Source: Chamaelirium japonicum (taxonomy: Eukaryota; Streptophyta; Magnoliopsida; Liliales; Melanthiaceae). Taken from it: 64,000 nt of DNA. A program made the translations under genes and the position numbers. Position 1 is the first letter of the stretch; each line of letters opens with the position of its first letter. Positions 52,152 through 63,231 of this stretch are shown piece after piece. The DNA is taken from positions 71,098,478 to 71,162,477 of the forward strand of contig OX393550.1 in NCBI GenBank assembly GCA_947650365.1. The letters run 5' to 3'. The notes under the pieces are model-generated. The model saw nothing but the letters and a program-made list of their open reading frames with translations, had not been told where the DNA came from and did not search any database.

Positions 52152-52230
<79 letters not shown>
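52152..52230. repeat. (TA)n microsatellite
   Basis: About 39 TA units inside the copia gag region, flanked on both sides by GACTCGACTCGG-like and CCGAGTCGAGTCGG-like repeats. The GACTTCAACGACTCGAGCA sequence before the block (about 52040) recurs in near-identical form after it (about 52407). Confidence 0.95.
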
Positions 52231-52234
<4 letters not shown>

Positions 52235-52489
52235 ATCTCTCCCGAGTCAAGTCCGATTCAGGCCGAGTTTCCTCGAGTTAAGTCCGAGTTTTCCCGAGTC
52301 ATGTCCGAGTCTTTGCAAACTCGAGTCGGCTCGATTTTTGACTGAGTCGAGTTGAGTCTTTCAAGCCGAGTCGAGTCGGACCGAGTTTTGGTACAATGGC
52401 TTCAACTTCAGCGACTCGAGCAACGAGTTGAGCTACTTCTTCTACAACGGTCTTCCTCCAGCTCCTGCTCTTATACTCTATGCATACTA

Positions 52490-55400
52490 GTGCCTCTGCC
52501 ACCTGGATCCTAGACTCTGAGGCCTCGCACATGTCACCCGATGCTTTCGTACTCACTGCCTGCTAGACTGCATCGCATGTCCCACTGATCCATACTATTA
52601 ACTCTCTTTCCTGATCATCACATAGTCTGGGTCCATTACTATTTCCTCATATCGTACATGACGTCTCTTTCTTCCCTTTGTTCTGCATGCCCCTCAGTTT
52701 TGCATGAACCTTATTTCCATTAGTGGTCTTTGTGATTCTGGACTGACTGTTTCTTTTACCTCTTCTTCTTGTGCTCTGCAGGATTCACGTACTGGCAAGA
52801 GGATTGGCGTTACTCGTAGGAGAGGCAGGTTGTACTATTTGTACCTTCACCTCTCTACCTCCCCTCCCTCTGTCTTTTGTGGTGCTCACTTCTAATGCCG
52901 ACCTGTGGCACTGGAGGTTATGTCATGTCAGAGTCTCGACTTAAAAGCCTTTTCTAGTCTGGAGCATTAGGTTAAGGCTCATTTATTCCTTTCACCTTTT
53001 GTATGTGATGTAAGTTAGCCAAGTTCTCAGCTTTTCCTTTCTCTCGTAGTTTGTCTATATCCAATCGTCCTTTTGGCATAGTACGTTCCAACATTTGGGG
53101 CCAGCTCCTTTTCCTTCCAGGTCTGGTTTTCTGTATTATGTCAGTTTCATTGATAATTACTCGTTACACTTGGGTCTATCTCCTTTGCCACTGCTCCGAG
53201 ATACCTGAGATCTACCAGACCTTCACATCCAATTCCATACTCGCATCAAGACCTTCCGGTCGGATTGTGCTCGCGAGTACCTCTCCTCTACGATGCACTC
53301 CCTTCTTCAGTCTTAGGAGACCCTTTTCTAGCAGTTTTGTCCTCACGCTCATGAGTAGAACAGGGTTGCCGAGAGGAAGCACCGTCACATCCTCGAGATG
53401 GATCATGCTCCACTTTTCTCCTCTATTCCCCACACTTTCTGGGCAGAAGCCATCTTAACCTCTATTAATCTAATCAATATCATTCCCTCCTTCGTCGTCT
53501 CTAGTGTGTCTTCTCATAAGCGCCTCTACTGCATTCCGCCTAACTGCAACATGCTTCGTACTTTCAAGTACACATGCTTTGTCCTTCCCTGTCATGAGTG
53601 CAACAAGGTATCCGCCAGGTCAGCGAAGTGCGCCCTTTTGGGGATCAGCTCTGAGCACAAGGGGTATCGCAGCTATGACCCCTTCGCTCACCATTTTCGC
53701 ATTGCTCGTCACATTTCCTTTGTCAGGATGTTCCATACTACTTTGAGTCTCAGGACCTCACCTTTCCTGAGACTCCTCATGCTACTGTTCTCGTGCCTCT
53801 TCTTCCTACGCCACCACCATTACCTCCTCTACCACAGTTGCTCCTCCTCCCTTTCTTGCGCCCCTACCTCCTTCCACTACTGTGTCTCCTCCTACCTCCC
53901 TTCTTATTTTTCTCCTCTGATAGCACGTCTTACGTCACCCACTCGTATACCTCTCTCTTTTTCCTCAGGTGTACTCTCGGCGTTACACCACCATCCAGTT
54001 GCCTCCCTTGCCTCCTCCTGATGGTAACTCCACTGGTACTTAGCCTGCTTCGACCGGCCTGCCTCTGGTAGACATGGAACCTCACTCTCCTCGTCGCCCA
54101 CCTGACCATTTTGGTCATTCTTCCGACCGTTTTGGTTTTACTGCAGTCACCGCTTACTTTCCCCAGTTCCTCACTACCTTCACACTGACTGGGAGCCCCG
54201 ATCCTACTGCGAGGCACTTCAGTGGTAGCTGGCTATGGCAATGGAGTTTCATCCCTTTGAGTAGACGCAGACGTGAGATGTCGTTCTTCTACCAGTAGGC
54301 GTTGAGCCTATTAGCTGCAACCTGTAAGTGGGTCTTCAAAGTCAAGCATCGACCTGATGGTTCCATTGAGTGGCATAAGGTCCTCCATATTTCTAGAGGC
54401 TTTACTCAGGAGTACAGGATCGACTACAATGATACTTTTGCTCTCGTGGCACAGATGATCATGGTTCGGACTCTCCTGGTAGTTGTTACTGCTCGTCGCT
54501 GGCCCCTCCTTCAGATAAACGTGAAGAATGCCTTTCTCCATGGTGATCTTTCCGAGGTTGTCTACATGCAGCCTCCTCCAGGTTTCAGTACGCCTCAGTA
54601 TATATGTCGCCTTAGCCGAGTCATCTACAAGCTCAAGCAGGTCCCTCGAGCCTGGTTTTAGCGCTTTCGTCACACAGTTACATAGGCCTCTTTTCAGCAG
54701 CATCATTGGAGCTAGTTTCAGATGAAGGATCTTAGACCTCTACTCTTCTTTCTTTGCCTTGTGATTGCTCAGGGTAAGCGAGGGATTCTACTCTCACAGT
54801 AAAAGTATACCACTGACATCCTCAGTCAAGCTGCTCTTTTCGATGCTCGTACTGCTGACACTTCACTCAAGCTTCATGTGAAGCTCCGACCTACAAATGG
54901 TGAACCTATTTTGGATCCTAGTTGGTACAGAGGATTGTCGGTTAGTTGGTCTACCTCTGCATCACCAGGCTTGATATTGACCACACAGTCAGTATCGTCG
55001 GTCAGTTTGTCGAGGCCCCTCACTCTGCTAACTACGGTGCCCTCATGTGGCTTCTTCGGTACCTTTGTGGCACCATCACTCGGTCACTCTTTATGTCCTT
55101 GACTTCGCCTCTAGTCCTATGTGCCTACTATATGCTGAATGGGCTAAAGATCTTACTACTCGCCGCTCGACCACTAACTACTGCATATTTCTTCTAGGCC
55201 CTTTGATCTCGCGATGCAGCACGAGGCAGAAGATTTTTCTTGCTCAAGCACCGAGGCATAGTTCAGGGTCATGGCCACCACCACCAAGGAGATCATTCAC
55301 CTACAGCGTCTCTTTGGGGATCTAAGAGTTGAGATTTTTGGACCTACAACTATTCATTGCGATAACCAAAGTGCTATACAAATTGTTAGTAACCTGGTTT

Positions 55401-55573
55401 TTCGTGGGAGGACGAAGCACATTGAGCTCGATTGCTACTTCTCTTGCAAGAAGTATGAAGCCGAGACTATTCCTCTTCCTTATGTTTCCTTTGCAGAGCA
55501 AATCACTGACTTCTTTACGAAGTCACACCCGATTCCTCAGTTCCAGTTTCTTGTTAGCAAACTCGGTGTTTGA
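52490..55573 (+). pseudogene. Copia protease-integrase-RT-RNase H remnant
   Basis: Protease-like ATWILDSEASHMSPD (active-site Gly replaced by Glu) near 52500; MNLISISGLCDSGLTVSF at 52704; integrase pieces 53050-53760 (KYTCFVLPCHECNKVSARSA, SSEHKGYRSYDPF); RT 54302-54660 (CKWVFKVKHRPDGSIEWHK, INVKNAFLHGD). Between VPRAWF near 54660 and the downstream MKDLRPLLFF block the part that should carry the YVDD active site is missing. RNase H pieces follow to 55573 (CDNQSAIQI, RTKHIELD). Not functional. Confidence 0.8.
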
Positions 55574-55608
55574 TCTAGTGAATTTGAGAGAGAGAGGGGG
55601 GGGGGGTT

Positions 55609-55753
55609 TGTTAGTCTTAAGTATATACCAGAGCACATATCCTTGTATATCAGGACACTATATATGTTGACCCATTGGCCCTAATACGAAGCTAATTCCT
55701 TCTCCCCAAAACCCTAGTGTCTCTCTCTCTTATACCTAGGTTTATTGGTAACA
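55609..55753 (+). repeat. 3' LTR of the plus-strand copia
   Basis: 145 bp, TGTTAGTCTTAAG...ATTGGTAACA. Preceded by GAGAGAGAGGGGGGGGGG. Confidence 0.75.
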
Positions 55754-56207
55754 GAAGACATCACAACTATGTGGGTTCCAAAAAATATCTTTTGTATGCT
55801 TTTATAGTACGCCTGTGGGACTGCATCACTATGTTGAATGTCAGCTAAACCATCATTGGCACTGGTCCAACTTTAAAGAATTCGAATCGAATTCCAATGC
55901 CTCAGGAGCAAATAATTGACTTGGCATCAACAAGAAGTAGAAGAAGAAATTTGTCGACCACCATGGGCATCATAACAGGGTTTGGCCCCTTTTCTGTTTT
56001 TAGTTGGAAGTCCTCTTAAGGACTTCAATCCAAATGCAATTTTTTTGGGTTCCACCTCATAAGTCGTTTGAGACTTTGAGTTTGATACGAAATCTGATTA
56101 CCATTTGACTTCTACTCCAAGTCTTAGTTAAGTAGGCTTCTTGTTTTATTGAAGTTAATAGACATTTTTTTCTGCCAATTTTCTAAGTGAATTTAGGAGC
56201 CTTTTTC
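55754..56207. other. Unassigned spacer
   Basis: 454 bp with no open frame, exon or element recognised. Probably intron. Confidence 0.5.
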
Positions 56208-56796
56208 TAGTAATGAAAAACTAGATTTCCCCCCAAGTGCAAGCAATGAAAAACAATCACAAAATATCATATACAAATATTTTACACGGAAAACCCCTCC
56301 AATCTGGAGAGAAAAAACCACGGTCCGAAGACCCACCGCAACTTCCACTATATTTCAAATGAGATTACAAGATTTTTCTTCTCTAGGTCATGCTAGAGGA
56401 TCACCAATTTCTTTAAGAGAAAAACCTCCCTTGGATGCACAAGATTCTTCACCGTAGAGGTGGATCACCAAGAAACAAACTCGGTCGAACAAGATCCGAT
56501 TGTCGGGATGCCGCCCCAGTCACCAGAGTAGATGATGCCTTCTTCTTCTCCTTCCTTCTCACACAAAACACTCAAGGGAGCGAGAAAATTGTTTGAATGT
56601 ACAGCAACATGCAAATCCTTGTTGCATGAGCAAAACCCCCAAGAAACCAATGGGTTACCTTGCAAAGAATAGTCAACCAAGCATAGGAAATAACACATAC
56701 CATTTACTGCTCAAATATCAACCCATGCAAAGGAGCATTCAATGGGACAAAACACCAATCAATGCATGTACATGCAACCAACCATCAGAGCAATGC
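56208..56796 (-). repeat. 3' LTR of the Tnt1-like copia (truncated at its inner end)
   Basis: Homologous to 62514-63110 through GAAAAACTAGATTTCCCC, AACCACGGTCCGAAGACC-like blocks and CAATGGGACAAA. Homology stops after CAGAGCAATG, where RT sequence begins. Confidence 0.75.
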
Positions 56797-58261
56797 AAGC
56801 ATCCTGTCCAACAACTAACATTTCATCAACATAAAGCAAGAGAATGATGTTATTACTAGCAAACCTCTTGATGAAGACGCAATGATCCGATGACATCCTC
56901 GAGTAGCCTTGTTCATCCATAAATGTTTCAAACTTCTTGTACCATTGGCGTGGAGCTTGCTTTAGGCTTTATTAGCTCTTCCTCAACTTGCATACAAGAT
57001 GTTCTTTGCCCTTGACTTTGAATCCTTCCGATTGATCCATATAAATTTCTTCCTCCAAGTCACCATGGAGAAAAGCCATCTTCACGTCAAGTTGCTCAAT
57101 TTCCAAATTCATGCTAGCCACTATGCTTAGCACAATCTGGATTGAAGGCGTCTTTACTACCGGAGAGTAGATTTCATCAATATCGATTCATTTCTTTTGC
57201 CCGAAGCCCTTCACAACCAACATTGCCTTGTATCTTGGATGTGAGCAATTATCTTCGGTCTTCAACTTGAACACCCACTTGTTTTTTAGTGCCCGCTTTT
57301 CCTTTGGCAAAGGCACCAAATCATAAGTGTGATTATCATGTAAAGATTTAATCTCCTCCTTCATGGCTTTTAACCATTCACACTTGTGCTCGTGTATTAA
57401 AACCTCTTCATAGCTTTCTATTTCTCCCCCGTCGATGAGTAACACATACTCATTTGAAGAATACCTCATTGAGGGTTGATGCTCTCTAGTGGGCCTCCTC
57501 ACTTGAAGCTCAACACGTGGCACATGTTCCACATGTTCTCCATGATCACCATCACTAGTAGGCATCGGTTCCTCAACCACATCATTTGGGGTGTCTTACA
57601 CATCCCACCCATCATCATCATAAGCCACCGGAATAGGAATTGGATCCATGTCAATGATGTCACCATTGGAAACTTTGGACTTTTCCACTTTGTCAAAGTC
57701 TTCAATAGTTTGATTTTCAAGAAAGACCACATCCTACTTCTAATAACTTTCTTATCAACCGGATCCCATAGCCTATAGCCGAATTCTTCATATGCATAAC
57801 TAATGAAGATGCATTACCTTCCCTTGTCATCAAGCTTAGACCTCTCATCTTTTGGAATATGAAAAAGGATCTGCAACTGAAAACTCTCAAGTGTTTGTAA
57901 GAAACATTCTTTCCCGTCCAAATCTTTTTTGGAACATCCCCATTCAAAGGAGCTGAAAGAGAAAGATTGATCAAGTCAACCACCGTCCTCATTGGCTCAC
58001 CCCAAAAGGATTTTGGCAACTTGGAATGTTGTAACATTCACCGAATTCTTTCCACAATAGTCCTATTCATTCTTTCAGCTACCCCATTCTCGTGAGGTGT
58101 CTTGGGAACCGTCTTCTCATGCATGATTCCTTGTTCGGCACAATACGTATCAAAAGGACCCAAGTATTCTCCGTCGTTGTCAGTGTGGATGCACTTTAGT
58201 TTTCTTCCTCTCTCTTTTTCAACTATTGGTTGAAAGTGTTTGAAGATATCCAGAACACCAT
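56797..58261 (-). pseudogene. Tnt1-like RT and integrase C-terminal half
   Basis: Integrase core end (IHTDNDGEYL, PHENGVAERMNRT) at 58038-58261, integrase tail 57717-58037, RT N-terminus 57188-57580 (NKWVFKLK), and RT middle to 56797 with an active-site segment reading YVDEMLVVG, in which the second catalytic Asp is Glu. Several stops interrupt it. RNase H is absent. Confidence 0.8.
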
Positions 58262-60897
58262 TGTATGCGCAGAAAAAGATACGGGTCGTCTTTATTGCAA
58301 ACACACGAAGATTACAAGAGTCCGGGACCCGGGGACTCGGGGGTGGTGAGCCGGGTGCGGCGAATATTGATCAGGAGATTGTGGGAGAGATCCTCTGGAG
58401 GGTCCCTTTGATCCGCGTCTCCACGTGGTATTCGTGCGAGAGCTCTGAAGGGGTTCCCCAAGACAGAGGTCTTTACAGGGTAAGGGTTCTTTGAGAGGCT
58501 AAGGAATATCCGTCGTTGCTTTTGTCCCTTCCGTGCTTTGCGCTTTCTCGGCTAGGGGTTTTCGGCGTCGCTCCTTGGTCTTCGTGTCTTCCTCACTCCT
58601 TGCTAGACCTTGGCGTCCTCGATCGTCGGTTCGCGGCGTCGATCATGCTTTTGGCGTCGGCTTTGGCTTTCGGCTTTGGCTTGCCTTTGGCGTGGCTCTG
58701 GCTTTTGCTTTGCTTTGGCGCTTGCGCTTGGACGTAGACGGGGGGAAGACTTGCGATGCTTTCGTTCCTCCGGACTTCACGTCGTATCGGCTAGAACGTG
58801 CGGTGCTTTTGCTCGTGACCGGCGTAGTCGCTTGGCTTTGGCACTTGCGTTGTTTTGGCGCGGGCTTTACCGGGGCTTTTGCTTTGGCTTCTTGCGTGGG
58901 CTTTTGCTTTGGCGTCGACTTGATCTTGTTCTCGAACGGCGGTGGCTACTTCTTCAAGGCTTCTGGCTTCCTCGACGGTTTAGGTGTCGGCTCGACTTTT
59001 CTTCATCTCCGGGCTTCTTTGGCGTGATCGGAGTCGAAGGGTACCTTTGAAGACGGCGAGGGTGGCACCGATCTTCGTGCGACGGTTGTAGCGTCGGCTT
59101 TGTTTTGAAGACGACGGGTGTAGCGACGACTTTGCTTCTCTTCTTCTCCGGGCTTCTTTGGCGTGATCGGATTCGAAGGGTTCCTTTGAAGACGGCGGGG
59201 GTAGCACCGATCTCCGTGCGACGGTTGTAGCGTCGGCTTTGCTTTGAAGACGACGGGTGTAGCGACGCTTCGGGTGTTCCTTTCCAAGCTTTCTTCTTCG
59301 TGGATGGAGTGGACGTTTGTCGAAGGCGACGGGTGATGACGCTTTGGTCTTCTTCTCCGGGCGTTTGCGCTTGATCGGAGTCGAAGGCTTGTTGGAGACG
59401 ACAGGGTGGTGCCGCTCCGATCTTCTCCGGCCTTTGCTTCTGGCGTCTTCGAAGTCGAAGGGTTCTTCTCCGAGCTTTCTTCTTCGTGCACGGAGTCGAA
59501 GGCTTGATCTTCTTGTGCAAGGGTCTTCATGTTGATGAGGGCTTTCAATGGACTAAGCCGGTCCCGAAGGGATAGGCTTGCCCGTGCCTCGTGAAGCCTT
59601 GGGTCGATGAAGAGCGCATCTCCTCTTCTGCAGTGCTTCCTCGCTTCGCCTTCAGCTTCCGACCTGGCGACGGTTGTTGCGTCGGCTTCTTCGGGAGTAT
59701 TTGATGTAATCAGGGTTGAAGGCTTTGTTGAAGACGGCGGGTGTAGCAATGCTTCAGGTATCCTTCTCCAAGCTTTCTTCTTTGTGAATGGAGCGGATGC
59801 TTGTTAAAGATGACGGGGTGATGCCGCTTCAATCTTCTTCTCCGGGCTTTTGGGCTTGATCGGAGTCGAAGGTTTGTTGGAGATGACGGGGTGACGCCGT
59901 TCCTATCTTCTTCTCCGGCCTTTGCTTCTGACGTCTTCGGAGTTGAAGGGTTGTTGGAGACGACGGGGTGATTCCGCTCCGATCTTCTTCTCCGGCCTTT
60001 GCTTCTGGCGTCTTCGGAGTTGGAAGGTTTCTTCTTCTCCGAGCTTTCTTCTTCGTGCATGGAGCCGAAGGGATGATCTTCTTGTGCAAGGGTCTTCACT
60101 TTGATAAGGGCTTTCAATGGACTAAGCCGGTCCCGAAGGGATAGGCTTGCCCGTGCCTCGTGAAGCCTTGGGTCGATGAAGGGCGCGTCTCCTCCTTTGC
60201 AGAGCTTCTTCGCTTCTTGCCAACTGACCTCTTGAGCCTTCCCCCTCCCCCTCTATTTATAGGTGAAGGGGGGGGGGAGAGATATGGGAAAATTTATTTG
60301 AATCCCTTTAATATCTCTTCTATAACTACCCAAGATTTATTCTTCCATTGATGAGGGGAATAAACCTTTATTTGCTTTCCTTTTCTGGCGGAGTAGTTAT
60401 CGCTCAATCCTTTTTTAATTTATTTGAATCTTGCACATAAAGTCGATGGCGACCCGGCTTCGTTTCTTGTCCGTCGGATCGAGGGATCGGCGCAGATCCA
60501 CACTTATGTAGACATCATACGCAACCTCCCCTCGCGCATGGCGGTTCTTTCCTTTTTCTTCTTTTCTTTCCTTTCTTTTCTTTCTTTCTTTCTTTTCTTT
60601 TCTTTCTTGCATGGCCGGCCACCCCTTAAGGGGTTCGGATTTCTAGAAGGGGGCCAGGTGGGCCCCACTTGAGGATGGGCCCACCCGGCCTCTTGTTTGG
60701 CGCGAGTCGGGTCAGAGTTCGTGTCGGGTTTGGTTCCGAGTCGGTGCATGCGAGTCGGGTCCGGGCCCGAGTGCATGTCGGGTTTGCCTCCGAATTAGTG
60801 CATGCGAGTCAGGTTCGGGTTCGAGTGCGTGTCGGATTTGCCTCCGAATTAGTGCATGCAAGTCGGGTTTGGGTTAGACACAATTTGTGTGTCCACA
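58262..60897 (-). repeat. Solo LTR of the 2.5-kb gypsy family
   Basis: 2,636 bp, TGTGGACACACAAATTG...GCGCATACA on the minus strand, with a perfect target duplication ACCAT (58257-58261 and 60898-60902). Removing it and one ACCAT restores a continuous integrase reading of the Tnt1-like copia. No internal region is attached. It contains diverged 70-bp-type repeats, a CT-rich tract (60545-60610) and a TATA box at 60251-60262. Confidence 0.92.
60251..60262 (-). promoter_or_regulatory. TATA box of the solo LTR
   Basis: CCTATAAATAGAG on the minus strand. Confidence 0.6.
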
Positions 60898-62500
60898 ACC
60901 ATCCTTGGACTTCAAAGCATAAGCCCAAACCTTTCGAGAGTGATCATCAATAAAAGTAACAAAATAAAGTGCACCACCAAGTGTTTTAACCTTTACAGGG
61001 CCACAAATGTCAGAGTAAACAACATCCAAAACATGTGGCTTTATAGAATGATAAGTTCTCTTGAAAGAAATACGATGTTGCTTACCAGCAAGACAGTTAT
61101 AACAAGTCTCAAGCAATGTGCCTTTGATGCCGGGTAGAAGCTCCTTTGCAAGAATTTGCATACCCTTCTCGCTCATGTGGCCGAGCTTCTTGTGTCATAG
61201 ATTTGTGGATGTCTGCTTCTCTACCGCATTCACCTCCATCTTACATAAGCTTGCTTGAGTAGTGTAGAGAGAGCTATCCTTCTTTGCTTTTGCTGCAACC
61301 AACGAGCCCTTCGTAAGTTTCCATTGCTGATCACCAAAATGATTGATGTAGCCTTCATCATCAAGGTTGCCTATGGAGATCAAGTTGAGGCGAATGTCCC
61401 TCACATCTTTGAGCACCAAATTGCACCCAAGACTAGTCTTCAAACATACTTCCCCTTTACCGGCAATCTTGGAAATCCCTTCATTTCCCATCCTCACATG
61501 ACCAAAGTCGCCGGATGTGTAGAATGAGAAGAAATCCGCCCGTGGAGTGACATGAAAAGATGCGCCGGAATCCACAAGCCAGCTAGTGTTGTCACAAGCA
61601 AGACCAACAAAGTTGTCACAAACTATAATGACTTCCCCATCCGAAGTAGCAGTAACCATAGCTTTATCTTTTTTCTTTTCATCATCTGTGTTTTTCCCTT
61701 GATTTTTCTTAAGCTTTCTACACTCATGCTTTATGTGTCTCATTTTGTGACAATAGTAGCACTCAATATTCTTCTTTGATATTCTATTTTGAGATTTGGA
61801 TTTTCCTTTAGATTCTTCTTGATTGTTAGGCCTTCGATTCTTGCTTCTCCCCCGTGTCTCCATAACAAGTACTTCGGAGCATGAAGAACTCAAAGCATTC
61901 CTTCTTGTTTCTTCATTCAGCAAACTATCAGTAACAAAACCCAAAGTGACGAGGCCATCAGGAGCCGAATTGCTAAGCTATACCACAAGTGTCTCCCAAC
62001 TATCGGGCAACGAACTTAGGAGTAACAAGGCTTGCAACTCATCTTCAAGTACCATCTTCATGGATGAGAGTTGGTTCATAATACTTTGAACTTCATTCAG
62101 GTGCTCGGGGATCGAGCCACTCTCTTTTGAACTTCAAATTCACAAGCTTCCGGATTAAGAATGCTTTGTTCCCGACCGTCTTTCGTTCATAAAGACTCTA
62201 ATTTTCTCCATAGAGATTGTGCCGAGATTTCGGTAGACACGTGATGGAACACACTATCATCAAGCCACTGACGAATGAAACCCACCGCCTTTTGATCGAG
62301 CTTCTTCCAATCATCATTGGACATGCTTTCGGACTTGGCTTCATTTCCTTCAATCGGTGCAAATAGATCTTTGCAATACAAGAGATCCTCCATCTTTGAT
62401 TTTCATATCATCCAATTGTTCCCATTCAAAGTGATCATACGAACGTTGTTAGAAGATATCTCCATAGCTTTGCACAAGAACTTCTTTCGAACACCTTGAC
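60898..62500 (-). pseudogene. Tnt1-like gag, protease and integrase N-terminal half
   Basis: gag at about 61900-62480, a CCHC-type knuckle CYYCHKMRHIKHEC (the usual Gly before His is replaced), protease WLVDSGASFHVTP near 61570, pre-integrase with CYNCLAGKQHRISF and the integrase start (VVYSDICGPVK, TFIDDHSRKVWAY) up to the solo LTR. A stop near 61192 and breaks in gag make it non-functional. Confidence 0.85.
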
Positions 62501-62510
62501 TCTGATACCA
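62501..62510 (-). other. Primer-binding site of the Tnt1-like copia
   Basis: TGGTATCAGA on the minus strand, three bases from the LTR end. Confidence 0.75.
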
Positions 62511-62513
62511 CTT

Positions 62514-63110
62514 TGTTGGGAAAAACTAGATTTCCCCCTGTGTGCAAGCAATGAAAAACAATCACAAAAGATCATACACAAATAGTTTACGTGGAAAACC
62601 CCTCCAATGTGGAGAGAAAAGACCACGGTCCGAAGACCCACCACAATTTCCACTATATATCAAATGGGATTACAAGATTTTTCTTTTCTAGGATATGCTA
62701 GACTCTAGAGGATCACCAATTTCTTTAAGAGAAAAACCTCCCTTGGATACACAAGATTCTTCACCGTAGAGTTGGATTACCAAGAAACAAACTCTGTCGA
62801 ACAGGATCCGATTGCCGGGATGCCGCACCCGTCACCGGAGTAGATGTTGTCTTCTTTCCTTTCTTCTCACACACAAAATACTCATGGGAGAGAGAGAGAG
62901 CTGATTGAATGTGCAGCAACATGCAAAATCTTGTTGCATGAACAAAACCCCAAGCAACCAATGGGTTCCCATGCAAAGAATAGTCAACCAAGCATAGGAA
63001 ATAACCATACCATTTACTGCTCATACCAACCCATGCAAAGGAGCATTCAATGGGACAAAGCACCAATCAATGCAAGCACATGCAAGTATTCAACCAACCA
63101 TCAGAGCAAT
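62514..63110 (-). repeat. 5' LTR of the Tnt1-like copia
   Basis: Begins TGTTGGGAAAAACTAG on the plus strand. The outer limit is uncertain: homology to the other LTR extends to CAGAGCAATG near 63110, but the LTR may continue toward 63231, a stretch with no other assignment. Confidence 0.65.
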
Positions 63111-63231
63111 GGTAGCCCCAACGAACTTAGTCCTGAAAGTTGAACCAAACACCATCAAACGGTCAGGTTTCTTTAGCCCATAACATCGTCATACGGAGTC
63201 GAAATCCGACGATTCCAGATCCGTTGGAAAG

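Larger units (their letters stand above)
51721..55753 (+). mobile_element. Decayed plus-strand copia element
   Basis: A very degenerate gag region (from about 51721) is followed by protease, integrase, RT and RNase H remnants, a G-rich polypurine tract (55591-55606) and a 3' LTR (55609-55753). No 5' LTR is recognised. A TA-rich block (about 52058-52420) interrupts gag. Many stops and a deletion in RT. Confidence 0.75.
56208..63110 (-). mobile_element. Tnt1-like copia element, split by a solo LTR and 3'-truncated
   Basis: LTR sequence at both ends (56208 to about 56796, and 62514 to about 63110) with a Met-tRNA primer site at 62501-62510. The internal region encodes a TNT 1-94-type polyprotein on the minus strand. 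The 2.6-kb solo LTR at 58262-60897 splits integrase. The 3' part of RT and all RNase H are missing: the RT frame ends abruptly against LTR sequence at about 56796. Confidence 0.85.

Noticed and set aside
56500-63110. The two similar LTR-like blocks as ends of two separate elements.
   Set aside because: Their orientation, the primer site at 62501 and the collinear coding pieces fit one Tnt1-like element split by the solo LTR.
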